Shown: positions 16,489-24,212 of the stretch, piece after piece
Numbering within the stretch: position 1 is the first letter of the stretch
How the letters are laid out: each line of letters starts with the position of its first letter
Program-made: the position numbers and the translations under genes
Notes under the pieces: generated by a model
What the model was told of the DNA's origin: nothing
Seen by the model: the letters and a program-made list of their open reading frames with translations, nothing else
Databases searched by the model: none
Source: Ignavibacteriales bacterium
GTDB taxonomy: Bacteria; Bacteroidota; Ignavibacteria; Ignavibacteriales; Ignavibacteriaceae
Assembly (NCBI GenBank): GCA_016709155.1
Contig: JADJEI010000001.1
Location: 558,001 to 622,000, forward strand
DNA length: 64,000 nt
Reading direction: 5' to 3'

Positions 16489-16765
16489 ACAACGAACGCC
16501 TAACAGCGATTTAACAAAAGGCAGTTGAAGCACTTCTATGAAATCCCAAACGTTCGGGATGCAAGGTTCCATATTAGGAATTCTAATAAACATTTATTCT
16601 AAAAATCTGCCATGTCGTAATGTTTCAAAACATTTGCAATAATATTAATGACACGCACTTGACAGTTTTGCATTTGGACAAACTTTTTATTTTTAGAGAG
16701 TTCGGCTTTGGCTTCTATAAAAATATTATCGGACAGACAATCGCTTAGCATAACCAGACAACTCA
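16489..16765 (+). repeat. long attC-like spacer
   Basis: ACAACGAACGCCTAACAGCG (16489-16508) gives a left box GCCTAAC that fits RYYYAAC exactly. Near the right end, CAATCGCTTAGC (about 16739-16750) is the complement of GCTAAGCGATTG, matching TAACAGCGATT on the left. The interior of about 220 bp contains GACAGTTTTGCATTTGGACA, a string I associate with Bacteroidota intergenic repeats. No gene in this stretch. Confidence 0.5.
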
Positions 16766-16780
16766 ACGCAACAATATAAA

Positions 16781-17158
16781 ATGAAAAAAAGAAAAACTAG
16801 TTTGAGCATTGTTATCATTTTACTTGTGCTATCAAACATTGCCGGGATTGTAAAATTACAAATGACTACCGATCAACTTTCAATGATCTATACCTTCCTA
16901 TTGGCTGAACAAATAAAATGGCTGACAGTAATTCCCGTAATGACAATTATATCACTTATTGCAATATGGTTTGGTAAGCTATGGGGAATTATTTTAACAA
17001 GTTTTTTATTTGCCATGGTTCTGTTTCTTGATGTTTATTATAAAGTGTGGACACACGCCTTACTTGCTACACTTGGATTTGTTTTACTAATGCTTTTCTG
17101 CTGGCAATCACGACAATTCTTTGGTTTAGAGAAAAGCAGTGGACAGGCAAAAAAATAA
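16781..17158 (+). CDS. small membrane protein, unknown
   Basis: 125 residues with four hydrophobic helices (about 7-24, 32-48 weak, 48-75 and 84-108) and basic ends (MKKRKTS and SSGQAKK). I do not recognise the family. Its position between two attC-like spacers and its small size match the other cargo genes. Confidence 0.6.
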   Translation: MKKRKTSLSIVIILLVLSNIAGIVKLQMTTDQLSMIYTFLLAEQIKWLTVIPVMTIISLIAIWFGKLWGIILTSFLFAMVLFLDVYYKVWTHALLATLGFVLLMLFCWQSRQFFGLEKSSGQAKK

Positions 17159-17309
17159 TTACCGGGCGGTTGTTTTTATTCCGACAGGTGTTCGCGGCTG
17201 ACAATTGCTCACGGCATAAAAACGATACAACAATACTGCCAATAGCAAGTTTGTTCTATTCGAGCTGACGTTTATATTTGCATGCAGTCAATATTGCGTT
17301 CCCAAAAAC

Positions 17310-17350
17310 CATCAACGCAAAACCCCAAAAGGTTAGCGGTCATTTTAGAA
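17310..17350 (+). repeat. attC-like right arm
   Basis: ACGCAAAA (17315-17322), eight bases, then GGTTAGCGGTCATTTT (17331-17346). This is the same two-box right arm as at 14117-14139. It lies in the 312-bp stretch 17159-17470 that has no gene; the left portion (GGGCGGTTGTTTTTATTCCG, AGCAAGTTTGTTC) is the poorly conserved rest of the site. Confidence 0.6.
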
Positions 17351-17470
17351 ATCCTAACTTCGAAGTGACTGAAAGAAAAAAGTAAAAAAAATAGTCGGGT
17401 AAACTAAACCCGGTCAGATTAATAAACATAAAAGTGCGGAGTCAGCACTATAATCACTGACAACAAACAA

Positions 17471-18063
17471 ATGAGAAAAATAATTGTTTTGTCATTTATT
17501 ACATTAGATGGTGTAATGCAGGCACCCGGGGGTCCTGAGGAAGATACATCGGGCGGTTTCAAATATGGCGGTTGGGTTGTTCCTTATTTTGACGAAGTTG
17601 GTGGTAAGGTCATGGAAAAACAGATGAAACCTGCTGACCTTCTCTTAGGCAGAAAAACATTTGAGATTTTTGCTGGTTACTGGCCTGAGCATAATAATGA
17701 ATGGCCCGGGATCAACGATGTTACAAAATACGTTATGTCCAATACAATGAAAAAGTCTGATTGGAAAAACTCAGTGTTTCTAAAAAGTTTGTCGGATATC
17801 AAAAAACTTAAAAGCACAAAAGGTTCTGACATTCAAGTCCATGGTAGTGGTGAGCTTATTCAGCTGCTGCTAAAAAATGATTTAGTGGATGAACTCTGGC
17901 TCAAAATTTATCCATTGACTCTTGGTAAAGGGAAAAAATTTTTGATAATGGTACTATTCCGAAAGCCTTTACGTTAACAGATAGTTTGGTTACACCAACC
18001 GGAGTGATTATTGCCAATTACAAGTTAGCTGGAAAAGTCAAGACAGGTTCTTTCTTAGCTTAA
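17471..18063 (+). pseudogene. RibD C-terminal-type reductase gene with frameshift
   Basis: The first frame gives a normal DHFR-like protein (IIVLSFITLDGVMQAPGGPE, LLLGRKTFEIFAGYWP, IQVHGSGELIQLLLKNDLVD, IYPLTLGKGKK). At the run AAAAAATTTTT (about 17934-17944) the frame slips. The continuation FDNGTIPKAFTLTDSLVTPT, GVIIANYKLAGKVKTGSFLA ends at TAA 18061-18063 in another frame and is the expected end of the family. One missing base in a homopolymer restores it, so this may be a consensus error and the gene intact. Confidence 0.8.
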
Positions 18064-18085
18064 GGTGAGAGTAGCACGAATTCAC

Positions 18086-18135
18086 AACGACAGATTTGCA
18101 ATAGGTGGGGTTTTCTCGTTGAGAAATCGGGACAA
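18086..18135 (+). repeat. attC-like left arm (second subtype)
   Basis: AACGACAGATTTGCAATAGG then TGGGGTTTTCTCGTTGAGA mirrors 1887-1915. Two copies 16 kb apart with the same TTTGCAATAGG.GGGGTTTTC block show that at least two site subtypes exist. Confidence 0.5.
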
Positions 18136-18169
18136 AGAAAATAATGGACAGATAATTCAATAAGAAGAA

Positions 18170-19308
18170 ATGACCAATTCAAAAAAATCTTTAAGCAAAT
18201 AATAATTTGCTCTTTTTTACTAATATCAATATGTTTTAATTCCTGCAATGGACAAAAAAAACCTGAAAAAATACCCGATAGTTTTACAGGGCAGAAAATA
18301 GTTCCAGAAGCGGAATTCAATAATAATATTTTCAGTGAAAATATAACAACCGAAATTGATAAGAACATTCGAAGTATTTTTCAGGATAAAAATGGCAACT
18401 ATTGGATTGGCACGAATGGCGCTGGTGTGTATCGTTATAATGGTAAAACGTTGATTCAATTTACTGTGAAAGACGGTTTATCTAATAATCAAGTTCAAAG
18501 TATTCAAGAAGATAAATCTGGTAATATTTGGTTTGGAACTGGTGTATTCGGTGTTAGTAACTTCGATGGACAAACTTTCACTACGTTAACAAATAAAGAA
18601 AATTTGCAATTAAGGAATAGCTCTGACCTCCGCTGGGAAATAGGACCGAACGATTTATGGTTCTATGCTGGTGGCGGTGTTTATCGCTATAACGGTAATT
18701 CGTTTGGCTATTTGCCTTTAGATAATACCGGTTTTGACTCTAAGCAGTCGCAAAGCTCTCCCTATAGTCTCAGCTCTTATGCTGTTTATAGCATACTAAA
18801 AGACAAAAAAGGAAATGTTTGGTTCGGCACTCAATCCCAAGGTGTTTGTCGCTACGATGGGAAATCTTTTACTTGGTTTACCGAAAATGGGCTGAGTGGC
18901 TCAGCCGTTCTTGGTTTGTTCGAAGACAGCAACGGAAATCTTTGGTTTGGAAATAATGGCTCAGGTTTATTTCGATATGATGGAAAATCCTTTATTAATT
19001 TTACGGAAGAAAAAGGACTTAGCAATAACGAATTTAAAGTTTCGGGTAAATCAGGTCCAGGCACTTTAGCTCGTATTTACACGATAAACGAAGATGACTT
19101 TGGAATCCTTTGGATAGGAACAGTTGACGCTGGTGTTTGGAAATATGACAGTAACAACTTAACTAATTATACCACAAAAGATGGACTTACAAGTAATGCT
19201 ATAAATATAATTTTTAAAGATAAAAATGGTGAACTCTGGTTTGGAACAGACGGAGATGGTATTTGTAAATTCAATGGGAAAACCTTTGCAAAGTTTGAGT
19301 TTAAATAG
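18170..19308 (+). CDS. two-component-regulator propeller-repeat lipoprotein (start region frameshifted)
   Basis: The body is in one frame to TAA at 19306-19308. It begins with a lipoprotein-like signal (IIICSFLLISICFNSCNGQ) followed by at least six propeller repeats of the Reg_prop type (I.QDKNGNYWIGTNGAGVYRY, EDKSGNIWFGTGVFGV, KDKKGNVWFGTQSQGVCRY, EDSNGNLWFGNNGSGLFRY, KDKNGELWFGTDGDGICKF). These beta-propeller units occur in the periplasmic sensors of hybrid two-component systems. The only plausible start, ATG 18170, is one base out of frame across a run of seven A (18181-18187); an eighth A would join them. The signaling half of a hybrid kinase is absent, so this is a stand-alone propeller. 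Confidence 0.7.
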
Positions 19309-19337
19309 AACTCAGAATTGAAATAAAAACAGATAAG

Positions 19338-19459
19338 TCACCTTACTCAAAAGTAATAATTATGTCATTCCGTCCCGATGAATAGGGATCGGAATCTGTT
19401 TTACGCAGATTTTTAGATGCTGAATGGCAATGCCATCAACAGACAACTTCGTAAGGTGA
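19338..19459 (+). repeat. inverted-repeat spacer (TCACCTTAC / GTAAGGTGA)
   Basis: Exact 9-bp arms TCACCTTAC (19338-19346) and GTAAGGTGA (19451-19459) enclose about 104 bp with an inner CCCGAT...GGATCGG palindrome. The layout is like the other spacers, but the arm sequence differs from CGCTAAC. Confidence 0.5.
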
Positions 19460-19488
19460 ATTATTAAGCACAAAATGAAATCAATTAA

Positions 19489-19794
19489 ATGACCAGTTCA
19501 AAAAATATTATCCATAATATCTCAAATGGTATTCTACACGAAATTCCGGAAGACATGAAGAAGGCATTGACTTCTAATGAACAAATTCTTGTCCGCTGGA
19601 ATAGCCTGACCCCAATTCAACGCAACGAGTGGATTTGTTGGGTTACTATCGTCAAAAAAACAGAGACGAGATTAGAACATATTGCTCGAATGGTTGAAGA
19701 ATTAAAAGACGGTAAACGACAACCTTGTTGCTGGCCTGGCTGCCCTCACCGGAGACCAAATGCAAAAAAATGGTTTAAAAACATTTCAAAATAA
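19489..19794 (+). CDS. YdeI/OmpD-associated family protein
   Basis: 101 residues. The conserved C-terminal domain of the YdeI family is clear: W.SLTPIQRNEWICWVTIVK (residues 38-57), KTETRLEHIARMVEELKDGK and a cysteine cluster PCCWPGCPHR near residues 83-92. Function is unknown; the Cys/His cluster suggests metal binding (inference). It begins a three-gene run with 19794 and 20182 with no repeat between them, so the three probably move or are expressed together. Confidence 0.8.
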   Translation: MTSSKNIIHNISNGILHEIPEDMKKALTSNEQILVRWNSLTPIQRNEWICWVTIVKKTETRLEHIARMVEELKDGKRQPCCWPGCPHRRPNAKKWFKNISK

Positions 19795-20180
19795 TGGACA
19801 CGATTACATACAATAACAATCTTTCTTCTGACGACAAAGCAATTTGCGATTTGCTTTTTCAGGAGATAAACAAACACCTGCACGAGGCAGACAACAAAAT
19901 CTGGCATAGACATCCCGTTTGGTTTATAGATGGCAACCCTATTGTAGGATACAGTAAAGAAAAACGTGGCATTCGCCTGATGTTTTGGAGCGGTGCAAGT
20001 TTTGACGAAGAAAAACTGATGGTAAGAGGAGAAAAATTTAAAGACGCTTCGATATTTTACAACAGTGTTGTTGAAATCAACACAAAAGATTTGAAACGCT
20101 GGTTAGGCAAATCTGAAAAAATACAATGGGATTATAAAAACATCGTTAAAAGAAAAGGACAATTAGAAAGATTGAAATGA
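19794..20180 (+). CDS. DUF1801-like protein
   Basis: 128 residues; its ATG overlaps the last base of the YdeI-family stop. The pattern [20 protein letters not shown] (residues 39-58) then [19 protein letters not shown] resembles DUF1801 proteins, in which a P.WF..G.P..GY core is followed by L.FW.G. Function unknown. Tight coupling with both neighbours indicates one transcript. Confidence 0.75.
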   Translation: MDTITYNNNLSSDDKAICDLLFQEINKHLHEADNKIWHRHPVWFIDGNPIVGYSKEKRGIRLMFWSGASFDEEKLMVRGEKFKDASIFYNSVVEINTKDLKRWLGKSEKIQWDYKNIVKRKGQLERLK

Positions 20181-20181
20181 A

Positions 20182-20547
20182 ATGAAAACAACACTCGAAC
20201 ACGATAAGCGAATAGCAAAAATGACATTTGCTTCGGTTTATCCGCACTACTTCACAAAAGTGGAGAGCAAAGGCAGAACAAAAAAAGAATTGCATCAAGT
20301 AATAGAATGGCTGACGGGTTATGATGATAAAAAACTTCAACAACTTAACGACGCGAAAGAAACTTTCGAAACATTTTTTAAGAAAGCAAAACTAAACCCA
20401 AACGCTACATTGATTAAAGGAGTAATTTGCGGTTATCGAATTGAAGAAATTGCAAATCCTTTAACCAGGCAAGCCAGGTATCTTGACAAGTTGGTAGATG
20501 AATTAGCGAAGGGACGGAAGATGGAAAAGATTTTGCGAACTGTATAA
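20182..20547 (+). CDS. DUF2200 family protein
   Basis: 121 residues. The DUF2200 signature is strong: [20 protein letters not shown] (residues 10-29), [20 protein letters not shown] and [18 protein letters not shown]. No function is known for the family. It follows the DUF1801-like stop by one base, completing a three-gene unit. Confidence 0.85.
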   Translation: MKTTLEHDKRIAKMTFASVYPHYFTKVESKGRTKKELHQVIEWLTGYDDKKLQQLNDAKETFETFFKKAKLNPNATLIKGVICGYRIEEIANPLTRQARYLDKLVDELAKGRKMEKILRTV

Positions 20548-20569
20548 AATGGGATGACAAAAAAGAATC

Positions 20570-20706
20570 ACTGCCTGTGACAGCAAGTTCAAGAAATTGG
20601 CAGTTAAGAGATTAAATCAAGTTCGGTTTTTCAATCAAACTTTCGTGCAGGTTGAATGTATTTGTTTTGAACCCCGCACGCAGGTAAGACGCGAAACTGT
20701 TATACG
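20570..20706 (+). repeat. attC-like spacer
   Basis: The left portion CACTGCCTGTGACAGCAAGT and the right portion CGCACGCAGGTAAGACGCGA then AACTGTTATACG resemble the array's arms in degenerate form (ACGCGAAACTGTTAT against ACGCAAA...GTTAGC). No gene lies in 20548-20736. Confidence 0.4.
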
Positions 20707-20736
20707 AAACCAATATCAAACAAACAATAATTTACT

Positions 20737-21162
20737 ATGACTGAGAAAAAATCAAAATTAGTTGAAATAAAAACAAAGCCTACCGCTGCAAGTGTGGAGG
20801 ATTTTATCAATAATATTAAGGACGAACAAAAGCGTACAGACAGTTTTGTGCTTTTGGAAATGATGAGAAAAGCTTCTGGTGAAGAGCCAGTCTTATGGTG
20901 CAGTTCAGTCATCGGTTTTGGCATTAAAAGATACAAAAGTCCCGCCACAGGAAGAGAAGTTGATTGGCTCCGGATAGGTTTCTCCCCCCGTAAAGCAAAT
21001 CTATCATTATACATTACCACAGGTATTAATGAGCATGCTGCTGCTCTTAAAAAACTCGGCAAGCACAAGGTGGGTGTTGGCTGCCTCTATATAAATAAGT
21101 TGGAGGAGATAAATATGAAAGTTTTAAAGGGAATCATAGATTCATCATTAAATCGAAAGTAG
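20737..21162 (+). CDS. DUF1801 domain protein
   Basis: 141 residues: PTAASVEDFINNIKDEQKRT (residues 14-33), LLEMMRKASGEEPVLWCSSV, IGFGIKRYKSPATGREVDWL then IGFSPRKANLSLYI and a C-terminal GVGCLYINKLEEINMKVL. This is a standard DUF1801 architecture with the usual INKLEDI-like helix. Function unknown. It is the last recognisable cargo gene; 21163-21329 beyond it holds no gene. Confidence 0.85.
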   Translation: MTEKKSKLVEIKTKPTAASVEDFINNIKDEQKRTDSFVLLEMMRKASGEEPVLWCSSVIGFGIKRYKSPATGREVDWLRIGFSPRKANLSLYITTGINEHAAALKKLGKHKVGVGCLYINKLEEINMKVLKGIIDSSLNRK

Positions 21163-21329
21163 AATATTTTGTCAAGCGAGGCAATTACTCTGGAAGAATT
21201 GGCATCCTATAACAGCAACCTGGAAAATAGTTGAGCCAATAATGAAATGATGTGAGAACAATTAATAAAGTTTTTTATTGATTTAAAAAGTGTTACACAA
21301 ATATGCGTTGGATTTATACGACATAAAAG

Positions 21330-21374
21330 AAACCTCAAAACAAACTGTTTCAAGGCTTTTCTAAGCGGGGCCGA
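21330..21374 (+). repeat. 45-bp duplicate of the tRNA-Asp 3' end and flank (distal copy)
   Basis: Matches 21849-21893 at 44 of 45 positions by eye: AAACCTCAAAACAAACTGTT, then CAAGGCTTTTCTAAGCGGGGCCGA. The proximal copy ends inside the acceptor stem of tRNA-Asp. Duplicated tRNA 3' ends are the usual trace of site-specific integration. Confidence 0.85.
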
Positions 21375-21401
21375 ACCCAAGAAAATCGGGTCAAGCGAGA
21401 C

Positions 21402-21447
21402 TTCCCGAATTTCATTCGGGACGACCTGCTGCGTGACGAATTAAATC
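21402..21447 (+). repeat. direct repeat at the 3' end of the GIY-YIG gene
   Basis: TTCCCGAATTTCATTCGGGA and CGACCTGCTGCGTGACGAAT recur at 21732-21777 with about five differences. The CGACCTGCTGCGTGAC part (21422-21437) also matches the tRNA-Asp anticodon/variable region (21909-21924) at 15 of 16 bases. It overlaps the final codons of the GIY-YIG gene. Confidence 0.75.
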
Positions 21448-21678
21448 CTCAATATATTTTCTACTTTTTTTGTTTTTAATTTCACGTTCACGTTTGAGGC
21501 AATCAGATTTAGAATCATATTGCTCAAAGTAAACAAGTTCCCAGGGAATACCAGATTTTGTGAATCTGCCCCAACCGAGATTGTGCCTTTCTAATCGCCA
21601 TTGAATATTGTCTGTAGAACCAACATAGTATTTGTTGATTTTAGGAGAGAATAAGATATAAGTAAAATATTTGTCCAT
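21412..21678 (-). CDS. GIY-YIG domain endonuclease (small, UPF0213-like)
   Basis: 88 residues. The GIY-YIG core reads YFTYILFSPKINKYYVGST (residues 4-22), followed by a histidine/arginine helix (WRLERHNLGWGRFTKSG) and WELVYFEQYDSKSDCLKRER, the usual YhbQ/UrI-like layout with the catalytic Tyr, Arg and Glu region. Such small proteins are predicted single-domain nucleases. The last residues, RHAAGRPE, are encoded by sequence that resembles part of tRNA-Asp. The gene is bracketed by 46-bp direct repeats and lies between two copies of the tRNA 3' end, so it is probably carried by a tiny tRNA-targeting element (inference). Confidence 0.85.
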   Translation of the reverse strand: MDKYFTYILFSPKINKYYVGSTDNIQWRLERHNLGWGRFTKSGIPWELVYFEQYDSKSDCLKREREIKNKKSRKYIEDLIRHAAGRPE

Positions 21679-21687
21679 AAAGAAAAT

Positions 21688-21715
21688 GCTCAGATTTATG
21701 CTCTGAGTTTTTTTT
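21688..21715 (+). terminator. rho-independent terminator, + strand
   Basis: CTCAGA (21689-21694) and TCTGAG (21702-21707) form a six-pair stem with a short loop, followed by TTTTTTTT (21708-21715). It points along the + strand, opposite to the GIY-YIG gene whose start is ten bases away, so it would stop transcripts leaving the cassette array. Confidence 0.65.
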
Positions 21716-21731
21716 GCAGAGCCGACAAGGT

Positions 21732-21777
21732 TTCCCGAATTTCATTCGAGACGACCTCCTTCCTGACGAATTAAATC
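21732..21777 (+). repeat. direct repeat upstream of the GIY-YIG gene
   Basis: Second copy of the 46-bp repeat of 21402-21447 (TTCCCGAATTTCATTCGAGA, CGACCTCCTTCCTGACGAAT). With the first copy it flanks the nuclease gene in direct orientation. Confidence 0.75.
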
Positions 21778-21848
21778 TTAATGATTTTGTTAAATAAAAG
21801 TGTAATAAAAAATTTTATTCAAAAGTTTGCAAATATTTTCCCCCAAAA

Positions 21849-21893
21849 AAACCTCAAAACAAACTGTTCCAAGGCTTTTCTAAGCGGGGCCGA
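21849..21893 (+). repeat. 45-bp repeat spanning the tRNA-Asp 3' end (proximal copy)
   Basis: Partner of 21330-21374. The last nine bases (21885-21893) are the tRNA-Asp discriminator and acceptor-stem 3' strand, so the duplicated copy reconstitutes the tRNA end. The two copies would be attL/attR-like boundaries of the GIY-YIG unit. Confidence 0.85.
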
Positions 21894-21958
21894 CGAGACT
21901 CGAACTCGCGACCTCCTGCGTGACAGGCAGGCGTTCTAACCAACTGAACTACGACCCC
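21885..21958 (-). tRNA. tRNA-Asp (GTC)
   Basis: The complement reads GGGGTCGTAGTTCAGTTGGT, TAGAACGCCTGCCTGTCACG, CAGGAGGTCGCGAGTTCGAG, TCTCGTCGGCCCCG. Acceptor stem GGGGTCG pairs with CGGCCCC (one G-T pair), the anticodon loop CTGTCAC holds GTC, and the T arm has GTTCGAG. CCA is not encoded. 74 nt is the normal size. Confidence 0.95.
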
Positions 21959-22042
21959 GAATATTATGTTCTAGGTTCTAAAAAAATTGAATTCAAATAT
22001 ATTATTTGCTACCTGCAAAAACAAGAATCTTTGGCTAAATTT

Positions 22043-23140
22043 TTAATCACCAAAAGAAATTCCTATTGCCTTTGCACACTGAACTGCCTGGTTATCCTCC
22101 TTAACTAATTTTTGGTGTGAGATTGCATCAGCAATTAGAACATTTTTTATTTCACTTCCTTTTAGTGCAACCATTCTTCCAAATTTTTGTTTCGACGCTA
22201 GTTCTATAGCAAAATAGCCAAACTTTGTTGAAAGGATTCGATCATATGGAGTGGGACTTCCACCTCGCTGCAAATGTCCTAAAACTGTAACTCGGGTTTC
22301 ACGACCTGTATTTTCTTCAATCTTTTTAGCTACCACCTCACCGATACCACCGAGTTGACGCGGATCGTGTCTTTTAACATCTTGCCCTTTTAATACCATT
22401 TGACCATCCTTCGCCTTCGCACCTTCGGCAACACATACTAAACTGAATTTTTTACCCATCAATTCTCTATTTTTAATTTTATCATAAACTTTTTCCCATG
22501 AGAAAGGAATTTCAGGAATCAAAATTATATCCGCACCACCAGACAGACCGCCGTTTAATGCTATCCAGCCGGCGTATCTGCCCATAACCTCGCAAACAAT
22601 TACGCGATGATGTGACGATGCTGTTGTGTGCAGTCTATCCAATGCCATTGATACGACATACACTGCAGAATCGTGTCCGAAAGTCATATCAGTAGCTTCG
22701 AGATCATTATCAATGGTTTTGGGAACCCCGACGATATTCATTCCAAGTTTGCCAAGTTTATTACAGATGTGCATTGTGCCATCGCCTCCAATAGCGATTA
22801 GAGCATCGAGGTTCCATGCATAATAATTTTGTAAAGCTTCCTTGGACTTATCAACGATTTCAATTTTACCATTCTGTTCAATGGGCCAATGGAATGGATC
22901 GCCTTTGTTTGAAGAACCGAGTATTGTTCCACCTTGTGAAAGTATTCCGGAAACATCCTCGTTTCGTAATTCCTTTGCACGACCTTCGACCAATCCTTCG
23001 AATCCATCTATAATTCCGAAGACAGTCATACCATAATCTTGTGCGGGTTTTGTTACTCCTCTTATTACGGCATTTAATCCGGGACAATCGCCCCCGCCTG
23101 TAAGTACTCCTATTCTCGTTACCTTTTTAACTTTTGCCAT
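22043..23140 (-). CDS. pfkA: ATP-dependent 6-phosphofructokinase
   Basis: 365 residues. Phosphorylates fructose 6-phosphate to the 1,6-bisphosphate in glycolysis. The nucleotide loop is IGVLTGGGDCPGLNA (residues 11-25), the phosphoryl-donor motif is GGDGTM (near 118-123), the catalytic loop is PKTIDNDLEATD, and the fructose-6-phosphate sites are VMGRYAGW and HLQRGGSPTPYD. GGDGT (glycine) is typical of ATP users, while the lysine in PKTIDND is typical of PPi-dependent and group III enzymes; the combination points to the longer group III type, probably ATP-dependent and not under classical allosteric control. Forms an operon with rnhC upstream (22-nt gap). Confidence 0.92.
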   Translation of the reverse strand: MAKVKKVTRIGVLTGGGDCPGLNAVIRGVTKPAQDYGMTVFGIIDGFEGLVEGRAKELRNEDVSGILSQGGTILGSSNKGDPFHWPIEQNGKIEIVDKSKEALQNYYAWNLDALIAIGGDGTMHICNKLGKLGMNIVGVPKTIDNDLEATDMTFGHDSAVYVVSMALDRLHTTASSHHRVIVCEVMGRYAGWIALNGGLSGGADIILIPEIPFSWEKVYDKIKNRELMGKKFSLVCVAEGAKAKDGQMVLKGQDVKRHDPRQLGGIGEVVAKKIEENTGRETRVTVLGHLQRGGSPTPYDRILSTKFGYFAIELASKQKFGRMVALKGSEIKNVLIADAISHQKLVKEDNQAVQCAKAIGISFGD

Positions 23141-23162
23141 TTACTTTTCCTTAAGAAATTTT

Positions 23163-24077
23163 TCATTTTAATTTTGAAGAATTTTTAAAATGCAGTTTTA
23201 CTAATTTACTTAAAAACTCCGAACCATAAATTTTTTTCAAGTAGGAAGCGGTTCGATCCACCGCACTTGAAGCACCCAGAGGAATTTCATATTGTAATTT
23301 TTCAGATGCGAGTTTGAACCAATTTACTACCTCCGCCCTTGCAATAATTGAAGCTGCTGCAACTCCTAAAAATCTTTCAGCTTTTGTGTACTGAAATATT
23401 TTATTTTCATAATCTCCACCCGCAAAATATTTATCAATGTGTTCAGGCTTGCCAAATTTATCGCAAATTACTTTTTCCACTCTTTGAATTTGCAGAAGAT
23501 TTTTAATCACCTCTGAATGCGCCCAGCCAAGCAGTTTATTAATATTCCCAAATTGCTGCTGAAGCTCGTTATATTTTAAAGGCTTTATTTTCAAAACTGA
23601 AAATTTATTTCCGAGTACATTTTTTATTTTATCGGCGATATTTAAAATTGAATGATCATCTATCAGCTTGCTGTCTTTAACACCGATTCGTTTGAAATAA
23701 TCAGCAAGTGAAGCATTCATAATTACTCCGCAAATAACCAGCGGACCAAAGTAATCCCCCTTCCCTGATTCATCTGTCCCGATGTAAATATCCGGTTCGG
23801 ATTCAACTTCCCTGCCTTGAGTAAACAGATTTGTTCCAAACACACTATCGTGAATTTCTTTGTAAAGTTTATGATCGGAGTTACCCTGCAATACAACCTT
23901 ATTCCCTTTCTTTCCAAAAAAAACAAGTAACTTTACTTTATCTTTATTATCAGTTATCACTGCTTCATAGTTGTAGTCTTTACGATCAATCATGAAGACT
24001 TTAAAACCATTTTTAGTAAAAACCTGGCTATAATTTTTAATAATTTTCAGTGCGGTTGACTCAACTTTATTCATCAT
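23163..24077 (-). CDS. rnhC: ribonuclease HIII
   Basis: 304 residues. Degrades the RNA strand of RNA-DNA hybrids. The N-terminal TBP-like substrate-binding domain (about 1-95) is followed by the catalytic core: YIGTDESGKGDYFGPLV (residues 97-113) with the GTDESGKGD motif that marks RNase HIII, GVKDSK (near 131), and the downstream KFGKPEHIDKYF and AAASIIARAEVVNW blocks. The length fits the family. Double Met at the start (24077 or 24074). First gene of the rnhC-pfkA operon, divergent from the small secreted protein at 24213. Confidence 0.93.
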   Translation of the reverse strand: MMNKVESTALKIIKNYSQVFTKNGFKVFMIDRKDYNYEAVITDNKDKVKLLVFFGKKGNKVVLQGNSDHKLYKEIHDSVFGTNLFTQGREVESEPDIYIGTDESGKGDYFGPLVICGVIMNASLADYFKRIGVKDSKLIDDHSILNIADKIKNVLGNKFSVLKIKPLKYNELQQQFGNINKLLGWAHSEVIKNLLQIQRVEKVICDKFGKPEHIDKYFAGGDYENKIFQYTKAERFLGVAAASIIARAEVVNWFKLASEKLQYEIPLGASSAVDRTASYLKKIYGSEFLSKLVKLHFKNSSKLK

Positions 24078-24212
24078 AAAATATTTTTAGATTATATATA
24101 AATATTTGGAACTTTAGCACAATATTGAAGTTAAAAGTATGATTCGATTACTAATTGTATTGTTTCTTTAATAAATCGAAGTTAGTTTTAAATAAGTAAT
24201 GAAAGAAAAAAA

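Noticed and set aside
16102..16593. 163-codon - strand ORF opposite the PhnB-like gene
   Set aside because: Antisense of a recognisable VOC protein; runs into the repeat.
1..21329. Integron integrase or tyrosine/serine recombinase in the array
   Set aside because: No translated frame shows the RHRY or serine-recombinase motifs; an integrase, if any, is outside the window.
21920..22108. + strand ORF across the tRNA-Asp gene
   Set aside because: It reads through the antisense of tRNA-Asp and the end of pfkA, with no family pattern.
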